DNA from: an uncultured bacterium
GTDB taxonomy: Bacteria > Cyanobacteriota > Vampirovibrionia > Gastranaerophilales > Gastranaerophilaceae
DNA length: 64,000 bases
Assembly: GCA_902462155.1 (NCBI GenBank)
Contig: CABQAQ010000002.1
Location: 1 to 64,000 of the forward strand
Direction of reading: 5' to 3'
Shown: piece by piece, positions 7,695-16,249 of the stretch
Position numbering within the stretch: the stretch's first letter is position 1
How the letters are laid out: each line of letters opens with the position of its first letter
Position numbers and translations under genes: made by a program
The notes under the pieces: generated by a model
Database searches by the model: none
Told to the model about the DNA's origin: nothing
The model's input: only the letters and a program-made list of their open reading frames with translations

Positions 7695-9773
7695 TTATAA
7701 GCTAATATTAGAATACGCATTATCTTTAATTATTTTTAACTTTTCTTGTTGATTAATTAAAAGTTTATAAAACTCAATATCATTAAGACCTAGAGTTTTA
7801 CACACATTATATTTGTTGTGTAAATCAAATAATATATTATTTATATCAAGACTTTTAATCAAATCTCCTTTTCTATCATAAAAATCAGCTTTATACTCCT
7901 TAGTTCCTTTGTTATTCTCTATTTCTATTTTCTCACTTAATGTTTCTAATCCTTCATGATATATTTTATATACTTCTTTATTTCCTTCTGTACTCATCTC
8001 AAACGACAGATTATTTTCTGAATCATAACAAGTTATATAACTACCATTTTTCTCATACCTTACCCCACTTCCACTTTCTAAGTCATAAATATCATCTTCT
8101 TTGTTTAATATCAATTTATTTAGTGTTTCTAACGCTTCTAGCTTTTGTAAATATACTAAATCATTTGCTATAATACGTGTATTTTCGGCATTAAGATATT
8201 CCGAAAGTATTTGTTGCCATATTAAATCGTCATTATACATAGGGTGATTTGCTATTATTTTTTCTACACGTTCTTTAGATTTTTCAGTAATCTTTTCTTT
8301 ATCCTCTTCGCTAATATCAAAATAATTTAATTCGGCAGGAAGGTACATATTAGAAATATTATTCACTAATTGTTCTATAGTAGAATCTAAAGTTTTTGAT
8401 TCTCCCAACATTTCATATTCTTTAAGAACCGCTTTTAAATCATTTACCTTACTTAAAGCTTTACCTTTAACATTAACAGAATTAATTCTTTCTATCTCTT
8501 GATTGCCATCTAATAAAAAATCTATTCTTACATCTTCTTTATACAATGTATTTTCTAAAGATTTATCTATATCTTTTATATCGTCATAGTTTAAAAAGAT
8601 ATAGATAATTTTTTCATCAGAATAATTATTCAAAATTTTCTCTATATTTGGATTAAAAGTAGAATAAAATGAATTATTTAAAGGATTAAAAGCAGATTCT
8701 CTAGGATAATTAAACAATTTTTCTTTTTCTGTTAGAGAATCAAAATTTTCTTCGGGTAAAACTGTTTTGCTTGTAATAGAATAATTTTTATCATCCGTAA
8801 TACTTAACTTATGAATCAAACTAGTATTTTTATCTATATTTTCAGCAATAATCATAGAGTTTTCACTAGGAGCCTTCTTTATAAAAATTCCATCAAGTAA
8901 TCTTATTGATTTTTCTTTAGTTTTAGGTTTAAAATCAAAAGAAATATTTTTGTAATTTATACTTATATTATCTTGATTTTCTTGAATTAATATATCTTCA
9001 TCATTTTTCGTGTTAATTTTTATATAAAAATCTATAAGTTTTAATTTATTGTTATCAGGCTCAGTTTCAAAACTTGCACTATCAAAAGTATTTAAATTAA
9101 CCATAGTTATATTGTTAAAATCAGGAGCGTATTTTAACAATACATTTTTATTTTTTAGCTTTAATACTAAATTTGGATTTCTTAAAGAACTATCCCTATC
9201 TTTATATAAAGAGCATATTTCATTTTCATATTCAAATTTTATTTTTGATTCTTCACTATAATTGCTTGTTAAACTATTTATAAATTTTTGAGTAGAATTT
9301 GCTCCAAATTGTGTAGCTAAATAATTTAAAATTTCTTCATTTAATATATTAGACTTTTCAAAAAGATTTGCTATATCCTTTTTATTTTTCATCAAAATCT
9401 CAGCTTTACAATTATATTCAAAATTATTATCTAATATGTTTAAGTTTTTTAGTTCTTTTATATCACCAACCAATTTTTTAAAATTTAATTTTTTTTCTTT
9501 TATCGCTGGAAATGATCTTTCTATATTAAATGGTGAATCTATATTTTTTAGAGCTTTATCCAAACGGATCTTTTTGGCAATTTGTTTATTTCTGTTAATG
9601 AGAGATCTCTTACTATCAGATCTTTTAATCAAATAATCCATTAATTTAGGATCTTTTTGTAGTACTTCATCATTCAATTGTTTAAATTCAGTCCTTGGAA
9701 TATACCTTCTGCTAAACTTTCTACTATGACACGCATTATTTTTCATTTCTGTTCGTATTGCAGTTTGAAACAT
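7695..9773 (-). CDS. large unknown protein, paralog of the 5458-7599 gene
   Basis: 692 residues, same strand and 95 bases upstream of its paralog. It shares with it the central segments (SLIHKL/DLIHKL, FNYPRES/LNYPLES, NPNIEKILNNYS/NPNVENILNEYA) and a C-terminal block near residues 555-655 that is almost identical in DNA as well. The N-terminal third is diverged and basic. The start ATG is directly preceded by four AAAG repeats that also serve as a purine-rich ribosome site. I recognise no family and no catalytic motif. The pair looks like a tandem duplication with later exchange between the C-terminal ends. Confidence 0.65.
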   Translation of the reverse strand: MFQTAIRTEMKNNACHSRKFSRRYIPRTEFKQLNDEVLQKDPKLMDYLIKRSDSKRSLINRNKQIAKKIRLDKALKNIDSPFNIERSFPAIKEKKLNFKKLVGDIKELKNLNILDNNFEYNCKAEILMKNKKDIANLFEKSNILNEEILNYLATQFGANSTQKFINSLTSNYSEESKIKFEYENEICSLYKDRDSSLRNPNLVLKLKNKNVLLKYAPDFNNITMVNLNTFDSASFETEPDNNKLKLIDFYIKINTKNDEDILIQENQDNISINYKNISFDFKPKTKEKSIRLLDGIFIKKAPSENSMIIAENIDKNTSLIHKLSITDDKNYSITSKTVLPEENFDSLTEKEKLFNYPRESAFNPLNNSFYSTFNPNIEKILNNYSDEKIIYIFLNYDDIKDIDKSLENTLYKEDVRIDFLLDGNQEIERINSVNVKGKALSKVNDLKAVLKEYEMLGESKTLDSTIEQLVNNISNMYLPAELNYFDISEEDKEKITEKSKERVEKIIANHPMYNDDLIWQQILSEYLNAENTRIIANDLVYLQKLEALETLNKLILNKEDDIYDLESGSGVRYEKNGSYITCYDSENNLSFEMSTEGNKEVYKIYHEGLETLSEKIEIENNKGTKEYKADFYDRKGDLIKSLDINNILFDLHNKYNVCKTLGLNDIEFYKLLINQQEKLKIIKDNAYSNISL

Positions 9774-9774
9774 T

Positions 9775-9794
9775 TTTCTTTCTTTCTTTCTTTA
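9775..9794 (-). repeat. tetranucleotide repeat at the ribosome-binding site
   Basis: Four TTTC units plus TTTA on the plus strand (AAAG on the coding strand) lie immediately before the ATG at 9773. This occupies the position of the ribosome-binding site. Repeat slippage would shift the spacing between purines and ATG, so expression could vary. Confidence 0.5.
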
Positions 9795-9941
9795 TTTATA
9801 ATTTTTCATTATACTACATTTATAAAACTTGTAAACTTAATATTAATTTTTATTACAAAAAATAATATTAAGTTTAACATTTATATTTTAGTTTAAATAA
9901 ATTTTTACAAAACTAAAATAGAAATAAATTCTATAAAAATT

Positions 9942-9979
9942 AAAAAATGTAACATTTTTTTGCAAATGTTACATTTTTT
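9942..9979. promoter_or_regulatory. perfect 16-bp inverted repeat in a divergent intergenic region
   Basis: The arm AAAAAATGTAACATTT is followed after 6 bases by its exact reverse complement AAATGTTACATTTTTT. It lies between two divergent genes (9773 minus, 10037 plus), 57 bases before the latter. It could be an operator with core TGTAAC...GTTACA, or an attenuator-like hairpin in the leader of 10037, since a T-rich run follows. The two readings cannot be separated here. Confidence 0.55.
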
Positions 9980-10036
9980 CTATTTTTGTAATAAAACTAA
10001 TACTGTTGGTATAAAAAAATTGAAAGGTAAAAATAT

Positions 10037-11251
10037 ATGAGTCCAAAAATTCAAAAAATTAATAGACAATTAAGGCATTCTAAACCAAAAACATTAAATT
10101 CAAATGCTTTAAATAAAACGTCATCTGGTAATAAATACTTTTTTAACACCAAAGAAGTAGCAGATAGTTTTAAAAAAAGTAAACAAACAAATAAAGTAGA
10201 TACACATAGTTATTTAAATCAATATAATACTTCTGATGAATCTGATTTCGATTTTGATTTTAATAGTTCTGATTATGATTCTAGTCAAGAGTCCGTATCT
10301 TCAAGCAATAATGGCAATAAAAAATTTAAAGCATTACTTCAAGTAACATTAAATCCGGCTAACAAGCCTACAACTTCAAAATCTCAGGCTAGTCTTGAAT
10401 ATCTTATAAAAATATGCTCTAATGAACTTACAAATTTGAATAAACATAATACTAAAAGATCAGGTTCTGCTACAAATAATAAAAATGATATTAATGATAA
10501 ACGAGTTAATTTAAATACAGGTATAAATAATGACAATATTGAAATACCTGGTATCAGTATTGATTTTTTTAATAAACGAGATACTATTTTACAGAACAAA
10601 TATAATTTACTAAATTCACAAAAGAAAAAAACAAATATTTCAGATTCTACACCATCATCTGTATCAAAACAAAATATTGACTCATCATTACCTTCTATGC
10701 CTTCACAGCCTTCTATCAGAAGATCTACACAAACAACTCAGACAGAAAACAATACACAAACTTATACAAATATACACCAAAGAAATTATCTTAACAGCAA
10801 TAATCCAAGGAGTTTATCGCAACAACAATATCGCCAAAATAATGACACATCTTTTAGACCTTCTAATCATCCAAATGGTGTTTATGTTGGAAATACAATT
10901 GTTGGCACAAGAGAAAATCCATTAATTTGTACTAAATTAATAAATCTTAATAAATTAGATCTATCTAAATATAAAAACACCTCTCAGGTTCTACACGTTA
11001 TAGATCCTAATGAAATAAAAAAGAATAATGATGCTGCTCTTATTGAACCTGATGTGATAGATACATATAAATTAGACTTATCTAAATATATAAATACGAC
11101 ACCAGTTATAACTCCGTTTAACAGACTACAGAATAGTAATACAATTACATCAAATTCATCTTCTAATAATATTATTGAAGATGACATTAGTATAATTAAT
11201 ATTGATGATGACAGTAGTATAATTTCTTTAACTAGCAGTGATATTGAATAA
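10037..11251 (+). CDS. Ser/Asn-rich, mostly disordered unknown protein with acidic tail
   Basis: 404 residues with a GAAAGG ribosome site. Most of it is low complexity: basic N-terminus, acidic Asp/Ser tract (residues ~65-95), Gln/Asn/Ser/Thr-rich middle (200-275). Two units with the core LDLSKYxNT occur at about 300 and 345. The segment HPNGVYVGN at 278-286 resembles HPDGVVVGN just before the protease domain of the 26714 protein. The tail has two acidic-flanked hydrophobic runs, SIINIDDD and IISLTSSDIE. No signal peptide or catalytic motif. Followed by an intrinsic terminator, so a single-gene transcript. Function unknown. Confidence 0.65.
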   Translation: MSPKIQKINRQLRHSKPKTLNSNALNKTSSGNKYFFNTKEVADSFKKSKQTNKVDTHSYLNQYNTSDESDFDFDFNSSDYDSSQESVSSSNNGNKKFKALLQVTLNPANKPTTSKSQASLEYLIKICSNELTNLNKHNTKRSGSATNNKNDINDKRVNLNTGINNDNIEIPGISIDFFNKRDTILQNKYNLLNSQKKKTNISDSTPSSVSKQNIDSSLPSMPSQPSIRRSTQTTQTENNTQTYTNIHQRNYLNSNNPRSLSQQQYRQNNDTSFRPSNHPNGVYVGNTIVGTRENPLICTKLINLNKLDLSKYKNTSQVLHVIDPNEIKKNNDAALIEPDVIDTYKLDLSKYINTTPVITPFNRLQNSNTITSNSSSNNIIEDDISIINIDDDSSIISLTSSDIE

Positions 11252-11273
11252 ATAAATAAATAAATAAATATTA

Positions 11274-11315
11274 GAAATAGAGTCGAATAAATTAATTTTA
11301 CGGCTCTATTTTTAT
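11274..11315 (+). terminator. intrinsic terminator after the 10037 gene
   Basis: AAATAGAGTCG and CGGCTCTATTTTT form a stem with one G-T pair and a T-run. It is preceded by an (AAAT)n microsatellite at about 11248-11271. Confidence 0.65.
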
Positions 11316-11439
11316 TAAGTTTTATTAAATAAATATTAAAATATATTTAAAAATGTAACAAAAATACAAATTTTTGAAATTACATTGAAAAAAAAAATTT
11401 TATTATTATATAAATTCTAAAAAGGAAGAGAGTTATATA

Positions 11440-11982
11440 ATGGTAAATAGTATAAGTTCAATTGGATCATTTTATGTAAATAGTATAAGCTCAAATTCAA
11501 ATCAAATAAGTGAAGAAACAAGAAAAAAGTTAGAAGCACTTGGAATTGATACTTCAAATATAAAAACAGAAGCCGAAGCTAAAGCAAAAATAGAAGAAGC
11601 TCAAATGATGGCTCAGGCTAGCCAATTACAACCACAAATACAGGGTAACAATAAATCTGAACAATATTCTACTCAACAAAAAGATAATAACTCTCTTGAG
11701 TCAATCAAAGAAGATGCGAAAGCTTTAGCTGCTCAAATGGGCATAAGTCTAAGCCAAAACGGATCTATTGCGGACTATTTAAATAAAATCTTACATAAAA
11801 TTAATGAATCTAATTCTATTTCCGGTATAGAAAAAAATAATAATAATTATACTCAAGATTATTTAAATCAATACAACAATATTTATAAAAAATATCAGGA
11901 AATTCAAAGTGCACAATCAATGATTACAGGATCTTTAGATCAGCTTGCAATGTATAATAAAATAGCTTTAGGCTTAAAATAA
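11440..11982 (+). CDS. small Gln/Ala-rich unknown protein
   Basis: 180 residues with a GGAAGAGAG ribosome site. The start MVNSISSIGSFYVNSISS contains two imperfect NSISS units, followed by SEETRKKLEALGIDTSNIKTEAEAKAKIEEAQ-type helix-rich sequence (split here: EETRKKLEAL and AEAKAKIEEAQ). The rest is Gln/Asn-rich with helical propensity. No signal peptide. From memory this style of short protein is common in Gastranaerophilales-type genomes, but I cannot verify this. It ends 17 bases before a convergent gene. Function unknown. Confidence 0.65.
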   Translation: MVNSISSIGSFYVNSISSNSNQISEETRKKLEALGIDTSNIKTEAEAKAKIEEAQMMAQASQLQPQIQGNNKSEQYSTQQKDNNSLESIKEDAKALAAQMGISLSQNGSIADYLNKILHKINESNSISGIEKNNNNYTQDYLNQYNNIYKKYQEIQSAQSMITGSLDQLAMYNKIALGLK

Positions 11983-11999
11983 ATATTATAAAATAATCT

Positions 12000-12755
12000 T
12001 TACATATCAAGTGTAAGTAAACCTTTACATAGAACAAATCTACCTAAAGTTATTACATCACAATAAGTTTTAAGTGAATCAACAAAAACATTCAAGTTAC
12101 AAAAACCACCTGATAGATATATTTTTTTTGGCTTTTGTGCAAATATCCAAGTATTATAAGCAATACCATGAATAAACTTAGATATAGCAACTCTTGGATC
12201 ATTACCTGAAGATATATCATCCATAATTTTTTCCAGACCAAATACACCACAAGTTACATTAAATTTTGACTTTTGAAAAATCAACTCAGTATTATTAACA
12301 CGATAAAAATTAAGCAACATTTCTATAGTAGCACCTGTTGAACTTGCACAAGAATTATTCCAATCCAGATCTTTAAACTTCCCTTTTTCAAATCTAACCC
12401 ATTTTGCATCTCGACTTCCTAAATCTAAAATAAGAGAATTTTCTTCTTTTGTTAAATCAATTATTGATCTACAACCATACGATAATGCTATAATCTCATT
12501 TATACTATCTTCCGGATTTTTAACTAAATTTTTTGCCATATGACCCGTTGAAAAATTAAATATAAAACTATATTTCTTTATATCTTGAGATGGCACTATA
12601 TAAAAAAACTTATTACCTTCCGATTTTATTAATCTATCTTTAAACAACTTATGAAAGTCTTCTTGAATACCTATTGATAAAATTTTTGCCCAAGTTGTAC
12701 CCGCATCAATAACTATTCTATTATTTTTATCAGAATCAGTATTATTTATTATCAT
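12000..12755 (-). CDS. BadF/BadG/BcrA/HgdC-type ATPase (activase-like)
   Basis: 251 residues in the ASKHA fold: phosphate-1 motif IVIDAGTTWAKI at 14-25, phosphate-2 motif LILDLGSRDAKWV at 108-120, adenosine motif IYLSGGFCN at 212-220. In 2-hydroxyacyl-CoA dehydratase activases a [4Fe-4S] cluster sits between subunits on two cysteines; matching cysteines are visible here in NNSCASSTG (C136) and TCGVFGLEK (C169). So a redox, ATP-driven electron-activating role is likely. It overlaps the upstream gene by 4 bases (ATGA). No dehydratase alpha/beta pair is next to it, so the target is not a standard dehydratase; it may activate the partner at 12752. Confidence 0.75.
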   Translation of the reverse strand: MIINNTDSDKNNRIVIDAGTTWAKILSIGIQEDFHKLFKDRLIKSEGNKFFYIVPSQDIKKYSFIFNFSTGHMAKNLVKNPEDSINEIIALSYGCRSIIDLTKEENSLILDLGSRDAKWVRFEKGKFKDLDWNNSCASSTGATIEMLLNFYRVNNTELIFQKSKFNVTCGVFGLEKIMDDISSGNDPRVAISKFIHGIAYNTWIFAQKPKKIYLSGGFCNLNVFVDSLKTYCDVITLGRFVLCKGLLTLDM

Positions 12756-13483
12756 CTTAATTTTAAAAATGCCTCAACTTTAGATCTTATTGAATTTGTA
12801 ATAATATCATCAATATCAATATATAACCCATTATAAATCAAACTAAGATGTTTTGCTAATTGTGCTTTTGCACAAAATGCTTGTGCATAAAATACTATAG
12901 GAATATCTTTTTCTACATACATTTCAAGCTCTATATTCCCAGGTTGACCTGCTTCTACACATCTAGTCCATCCAAATACGTGTGTATCATCCGGAAATAA
13001 TTCTAATATAGATAGATCATTCGGCGGTACTCCCCAAAAACCAAATGAAGGTTTCGATTGTTCTATTTGTATGTTTTCATTTCTAGATATAATCTGATTT
13101 GTAATTAGTTCGAATTTTTGCCGAAGTGGTAAACTAGATGTTGAAATCCTTTGCGGATACATAATCTTATAATTATCTTGAAATGTTGTCTCTATTATAT
13201 TAAATCCATAATCTTTTAAAACTTTAGAAGCAAACCAAGCACTATCACATTTTTCTCGACCTGCGGCTATCACTATCAATTCAAGACGATCCTTATAGTA
13301 AAAAGCATTATTGATAATATTTTTCATAATTTTACAATAAACACTTGGTATAATTTTAGATTCAGGTACCTTAAAGTCAATATCCAAATCTAACCAACTA
13401 TGTTCAGGATATTTTCTTTTTAATTCTTTTATTACATCTGGATCAGGATATCCACAGAATCCTATAACTTTGTTACTTATCAT
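12752..13483 (-). CDS. unknown Cys-containing partner of the activase-like ATPase
   Basis: 243 residues, five cysteines (C10, C50, C79, C175, C204), two of them in GWTRCVEAG and YAQAFCAKAQ. The C-terminal half carries FGFWGVPPNDLS and DIPIVFYAQAFCAK, which faintly recall the D-component (HgdB-like) fold, but I do not recognise the family. The stop codon overlaps the ATPase start as ATGA, so the two proteins are probably made in equal amounts and act together. It lies 7 bases after the symporter gene, making a three-gene operon. Could be a CoA- or cofactor-linked redox protein; function is inferred only from context. Confidence 0.55.
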   Translation of the reverse strand: MISNKVIGFCGYPDPDVIKELKRKYPEHSWLDLDIDFKVPESKIIPSVYCKIMKNIINNAFYYKDRLELIVIAAGREKCDSAWFASKVLKDYGFNIIETTFQDNYKIMYPQRISTSSLPLRQKFELITNQIISRNENIQIEQSKPSFGFWGVPPNDLSILELFPDDTHVFGWTRCVEAGQPGNIELEMYVEKDIPIVFYAQAFCAKAQLAKHLSLIYNGLYIDIDDIITNSIRSKVEAFLKLR

Positions 13484-13490
13484 TTTTTAT

Positions 13491-14837
13491 CTAGTTTTCA
13501 TCTTGCTTTGGATTTGATAACAAATCATAATTAAGTTCATTTTCGTTATCTGCAATGATTGCTGCAACTACAGTATCACTTGTAACATTATTCATTGTCC
13601 TTATCATATCAATTATTCTTTCAAATGCAAACAAAAATGCAAAACCTTGAACCAGTTGATCCGGAGATAAACCAAGACCATTTAACACAAGTGCTATTGT
13701 TATTAAACCTGCTCCTGGTATACCGGCACAAGTACTTGATGATATTATTGCTAATACTAAAATTTGAATTATCTGTATCGGACCTAAAGCTACACCATAA
13801 GCTTGCATTAGAAAAAATACACATACTACCTGAAATAAAGCACTAGCATCCATATTTAATGTTGCACCTAGTGGTAATACAAAACTACAGATTTTATTTG
13901 ATATACCATGTTTTTCACAACAAGCTATCGTCAAAGGTAATGTAGCTGATGAACTTGCTGTACCAAATGCAACCATCATAGCTTCTGCTATTGCACCATA
14001 AAAACTAGATATAGGAACATTACTAAAAATTTTTAACATTAGTGGGTATATTATAAATAATTGAATAGAAAATCCTACAAGTAACACCGCAAATAATTTT
14101 CCTATACTGTCAAAGATAGAAAGACCATATTGTGATACAGCTGTACAGGTTAATGCAAAAACTCCTGGTGCTGCAAAATACATAATCCAATCTGTTACTT
14201 TCATTGTTGCCGCAAAAATAGATTCAAAAAATGAAATTACCGGTCTATTAATTTCTCCTATCTTTGCAAGTGCTATACTAAAAATAAGTACAAATATAAT
14301 AATTGGCATCATATCGGCATTTACTAATGGTTCAATAGGATTCTTTGGTATTATATTTAAAAATAAATCTGATAAATTATTCTGCTGTTCAGAAATAGCA
14401 CTAGCTACAGTAGATTGAATTTCAACTGCTGCTGTATTATTAATAAAAGATTGTACACCTATTCCAGGTTTTACGACAAATGATAAAATTCCGCCTATTG
14501 TTACAGCTGCTATTGTAATTAGACCATAATAAAAAATCATTTTTATTCCAATCTTTCCAAGCTGCTTATTATCTCCGACACTCGTTATACCTATTACTAT
14601 TGCACTGAACACAAGTGGAATTACTACCATTTGTATTAATCTTATAAAAGCTTGTCCTATAAAATTAAGTAACTGAATAATAAAATTATAAAGCACCGGA
14701 TTATTATGCATCATAATAGCTTGTTTTACATTAAGTAAAACTCCAACTAAAATACCTAAAATAAGTCCTAGAAATATATGCCAATTCCTTTTTATTCCTA
14801 GGCCTAGCGCAATAAATATCTGCATATGTAATTTCAT
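13491..14837 (-). CDS. dicarboxylate/amino acid:cation symporter (DAACS/GltP family)
   Basis: 448 residues, eight membrane helices plus two re-entrant hairpins. Family landmarks: PLVFSAIVIGITSVGD, the serine-rich hairpin AFGTASSSATLPLT (residues ~291-304), LNMDASALFQ (the NMDGT-type motif) and SSTCAGIPGAGLI. These line the substrate and Na+ sites. Likely substrates are glutamate, aspartate or C4 dicarboxylates. It is the first gene of an operon with the activase-like pair, which hints at amino-acid or dicarboxylate fermentation; this link is inference. Confidence 0.92.
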   Translation of the reverse strand: MKLHMQIFIALGLGIKRNWHIFLGLILGILVGVLLNVKQAIMMHNNPVLYNFIIQLLNFIGQAFIRLIQMVVIPLVFSAIVIGITSVGDNKQLGKIGIKMIFYYGLITIAAVTIGGILSFVVKPGIGVQSFINNTAAVEIQSTVASAISEQQNNLSDLFLNIIPKNPIEPLVNADMMPIIIFVLIFSIALAKIGEINRPVISFFESIFAATMKVTDWIMYFAAPGVFALTCTAVSQYGLSIFDSIGKLFAVLLVGFSIQLFIIYPLMLKIFSNVPISSFYGAIAEAMMVAFGTASSSATLPLTIACCEKHGISNKICSFVLPLGATLNMDASALFQVVCVFFLMQAYGVALGPIQIIQILVLAIISSSTCAGIPGAGLITIALVLNGLGLSPDQLVQGFAFLFAFERIIDMIRTMNNVTSDTVVAAIIADNENELNYDLLSNPKQDEN

Positions 14838-14912
14838 AAAAACCTTCCTTTTATATGTTTTAAGATATTTTATAATTAATATTACAGTTCAGTATACAAC
14901 AATCTTTAACAT

Positions 14913-14943
14913 TTGACAAAGGCTTATTAATTGATAATATAAT
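14913..14943 (+). promoter_or_regulatory. promoter of tRNA-Ser
   Basis: TTGACA at 14913-14918 with TAATAT 16 bases later (14935-14940) or TATAAT 19 bases later (14938-14943). The tRNA starts 15-18 bases downstream. Consensus sigma-70-type elements. Confidence 0.6.
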
Positions 14944-14958
14944 TTATATACGCTCCGA

Positions 14959-15046
14959 GGAGAGATGTCCGAGTGGTTTAAGGTGCAGACCTGGAACGTC
15001 TGTGTGTTTGAATAAGGCACCGAGGGTTCGAATCCCTCTCTCTCTG
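14959..15046 (+). tRNA. tRNA-Ser (anticodon GGA)
   Basis: Cloverleaf by eye: acceptor GGAGAGA with TCTCTCT (first pair G-U), anticodon stem CAGAC/GTCTG enclosing loop CTGGAAC (anticodon GGA at 14993-14995), a long variable arm as expected for class II serine tRNAs, T-arm GAGGG-TTCGAAT-CCCTC, discriminator G. CCA is not encoded. Reads UCC/UCU codons. Confidence 0.93.
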
Positions 15047-15129
15047 TTTTCCTTTTAGATTTAATATTTTTCTAAATTTTAAAATAAGCTTAGAACTAAT
15101 GGTAAAATTTCAAAAAAAGTTTTATTTTG

Positions 15130-15819
15130 TTAATTTACATATTTTAAAATATTCCATATTAAAGGAGCTAAAACAACCGTAAAAATACCAACAATAACAA
15201 GCGCTAACGTACTCATCGCTATTTGTTTTTGATTACCTTTTTCAATACATTTTGAAGTACCCACGACATGAGAAGCACTACCTATTGCAATTCCGATTGC
15301 GATATTATTCTTAACTTTAACTAATTTTAGAATTTTATGACCAAATATAGCTCCAAAAACTCCGGTTAAAACAACAACACAAGCCGTAAGTTCAGGTATT
15401 CCACCTAATTGTTTTGATGTTTCAATAGCCATTGGTGCAGTTATTGATTTAGGTAACATTGAAACTATAATTTGAGTATGTGCGTGTCCTTTATATGCAA
15501 TAATGTAAGTTGATAAAATTGCAATTATTGTTGCAAGGACAAAAGCTACATAAATAATTCTCTTATTTTTTACCAACATCTTTGAATTCTTATACAATGG
15601 ATAACCAAGTGCTATTGTTGCGGGTATTAATAAAAATGTAATATATGATGCACCTTGTTTATATACACAATAGTCAATATTAAAAATTTTTAAAATAAAT
15701 ATTAAAATTATTCCAGCAATTAGTATTGGAGAAATTTCTTTTAATATAGGATATTTATTTAAATATTTAGCAAATTTGAATGAAAAAATCGTTGATAATA
15801 TTCCAAATAAACTATTCAT
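15130..15819 (-). CDS. lrgB: LrgB/CidB family membrane protein
   Basis: 229 residues, about six membrane helices, with the LrgB motif LPKSITAPMAIE (residues ~117-128) and GIAIGSASHVVGT near 175. LrgB works with LrgA; the pair is described as antiholin-like and linked to control of murein hydrolase activity, and in plants and some bacteria to glycolate or pyruvate export. It overlaps lrgA by 8 bases. The next gene upstream is a phosphoglycolate-phosphatase-like enzyme, which fits a role in glycolate/pyruvate handling. Confidence 0.9.
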   Translation of the reverse strand: MNSLFGILSTIFSFKFAKYLNKYPILKEISPILIAGIILIFILKIFNIDYCVYKQGASYITFLLIPATIALGYPLYKNSKMLVKNKRIIYVAFVLATIIAILSTYIIAYKGHAHTQIIVSMLPKSITAPMAIETSKQLGGIPELTACVVVLTGVFGAIFGHKILKLVKVKNNIAIGIAIGSASHVVGTSKCIEKGNQKQIAMSTLALVIVGIFTVVLAPLIWNILKYVN

Positions 15820-16204
15820 TTATCTTTGCCTTTCTAATTTTATAAAATCTTATGAACTTTAATCCATATTCTACAAATAAACCTATCGATACAATCATAA
15901 AGGTTGTTGTTAAAAATATTATTAATAAAATGATAAACCAATTTTTTAATAATAAATCTTTGTAAGTAATAAGTCCAACAATAAAAGGAACAAATAAAAT
16001 CGCCATATTTTTTAGTAAAAAATTTGACGTTTCTTCAACCCACGCTTCTTTTATAATTCCTAATTTCAATCCAAGAAAAAATAATATTAAACCTAAAATT
16101 GCAGGTGGAAAAGGAATCTTAAACAATTTAAGTATAAATAAACTAACGTAGTATATAAAAAATATTATAAAAAATCCAAGACAATATTTTAATAATTTTA
16201 TCAC
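15812..16204 (-). CDS. lrgA: LrgA/CidA family holin-like protein
   Basis: 130 residues, four membrane helices, with the family pattern IPFPPAILGLILFFLGLKLG split over residues ~30-50 and a long KEAWVEE loop before the third helix. It precedes and overlaps lrgB, the usual arrangement. It ends in a basic cytoplasmic tail. It starts 45 bases after the HAD gene and is probably in the same transcript. Confidence 0.88.
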   Translation of the reverse strand: MIKLLKYCLGFFIIFFIYYVSLFILKLFKIPFPPAILGLILFFLGLKLGIIKEAWVEETSNFLLKNMAILFVPFIVGLITYKDLLLKNWFIILLIIFLTTTFMIVSIGLFVEYGLKFIRFYKIRKAKINE

Positions 16205-16249
16205 GATGTTCCTTTACTTTGTTATAAGATATTCTAAAATTTTTGTTTT

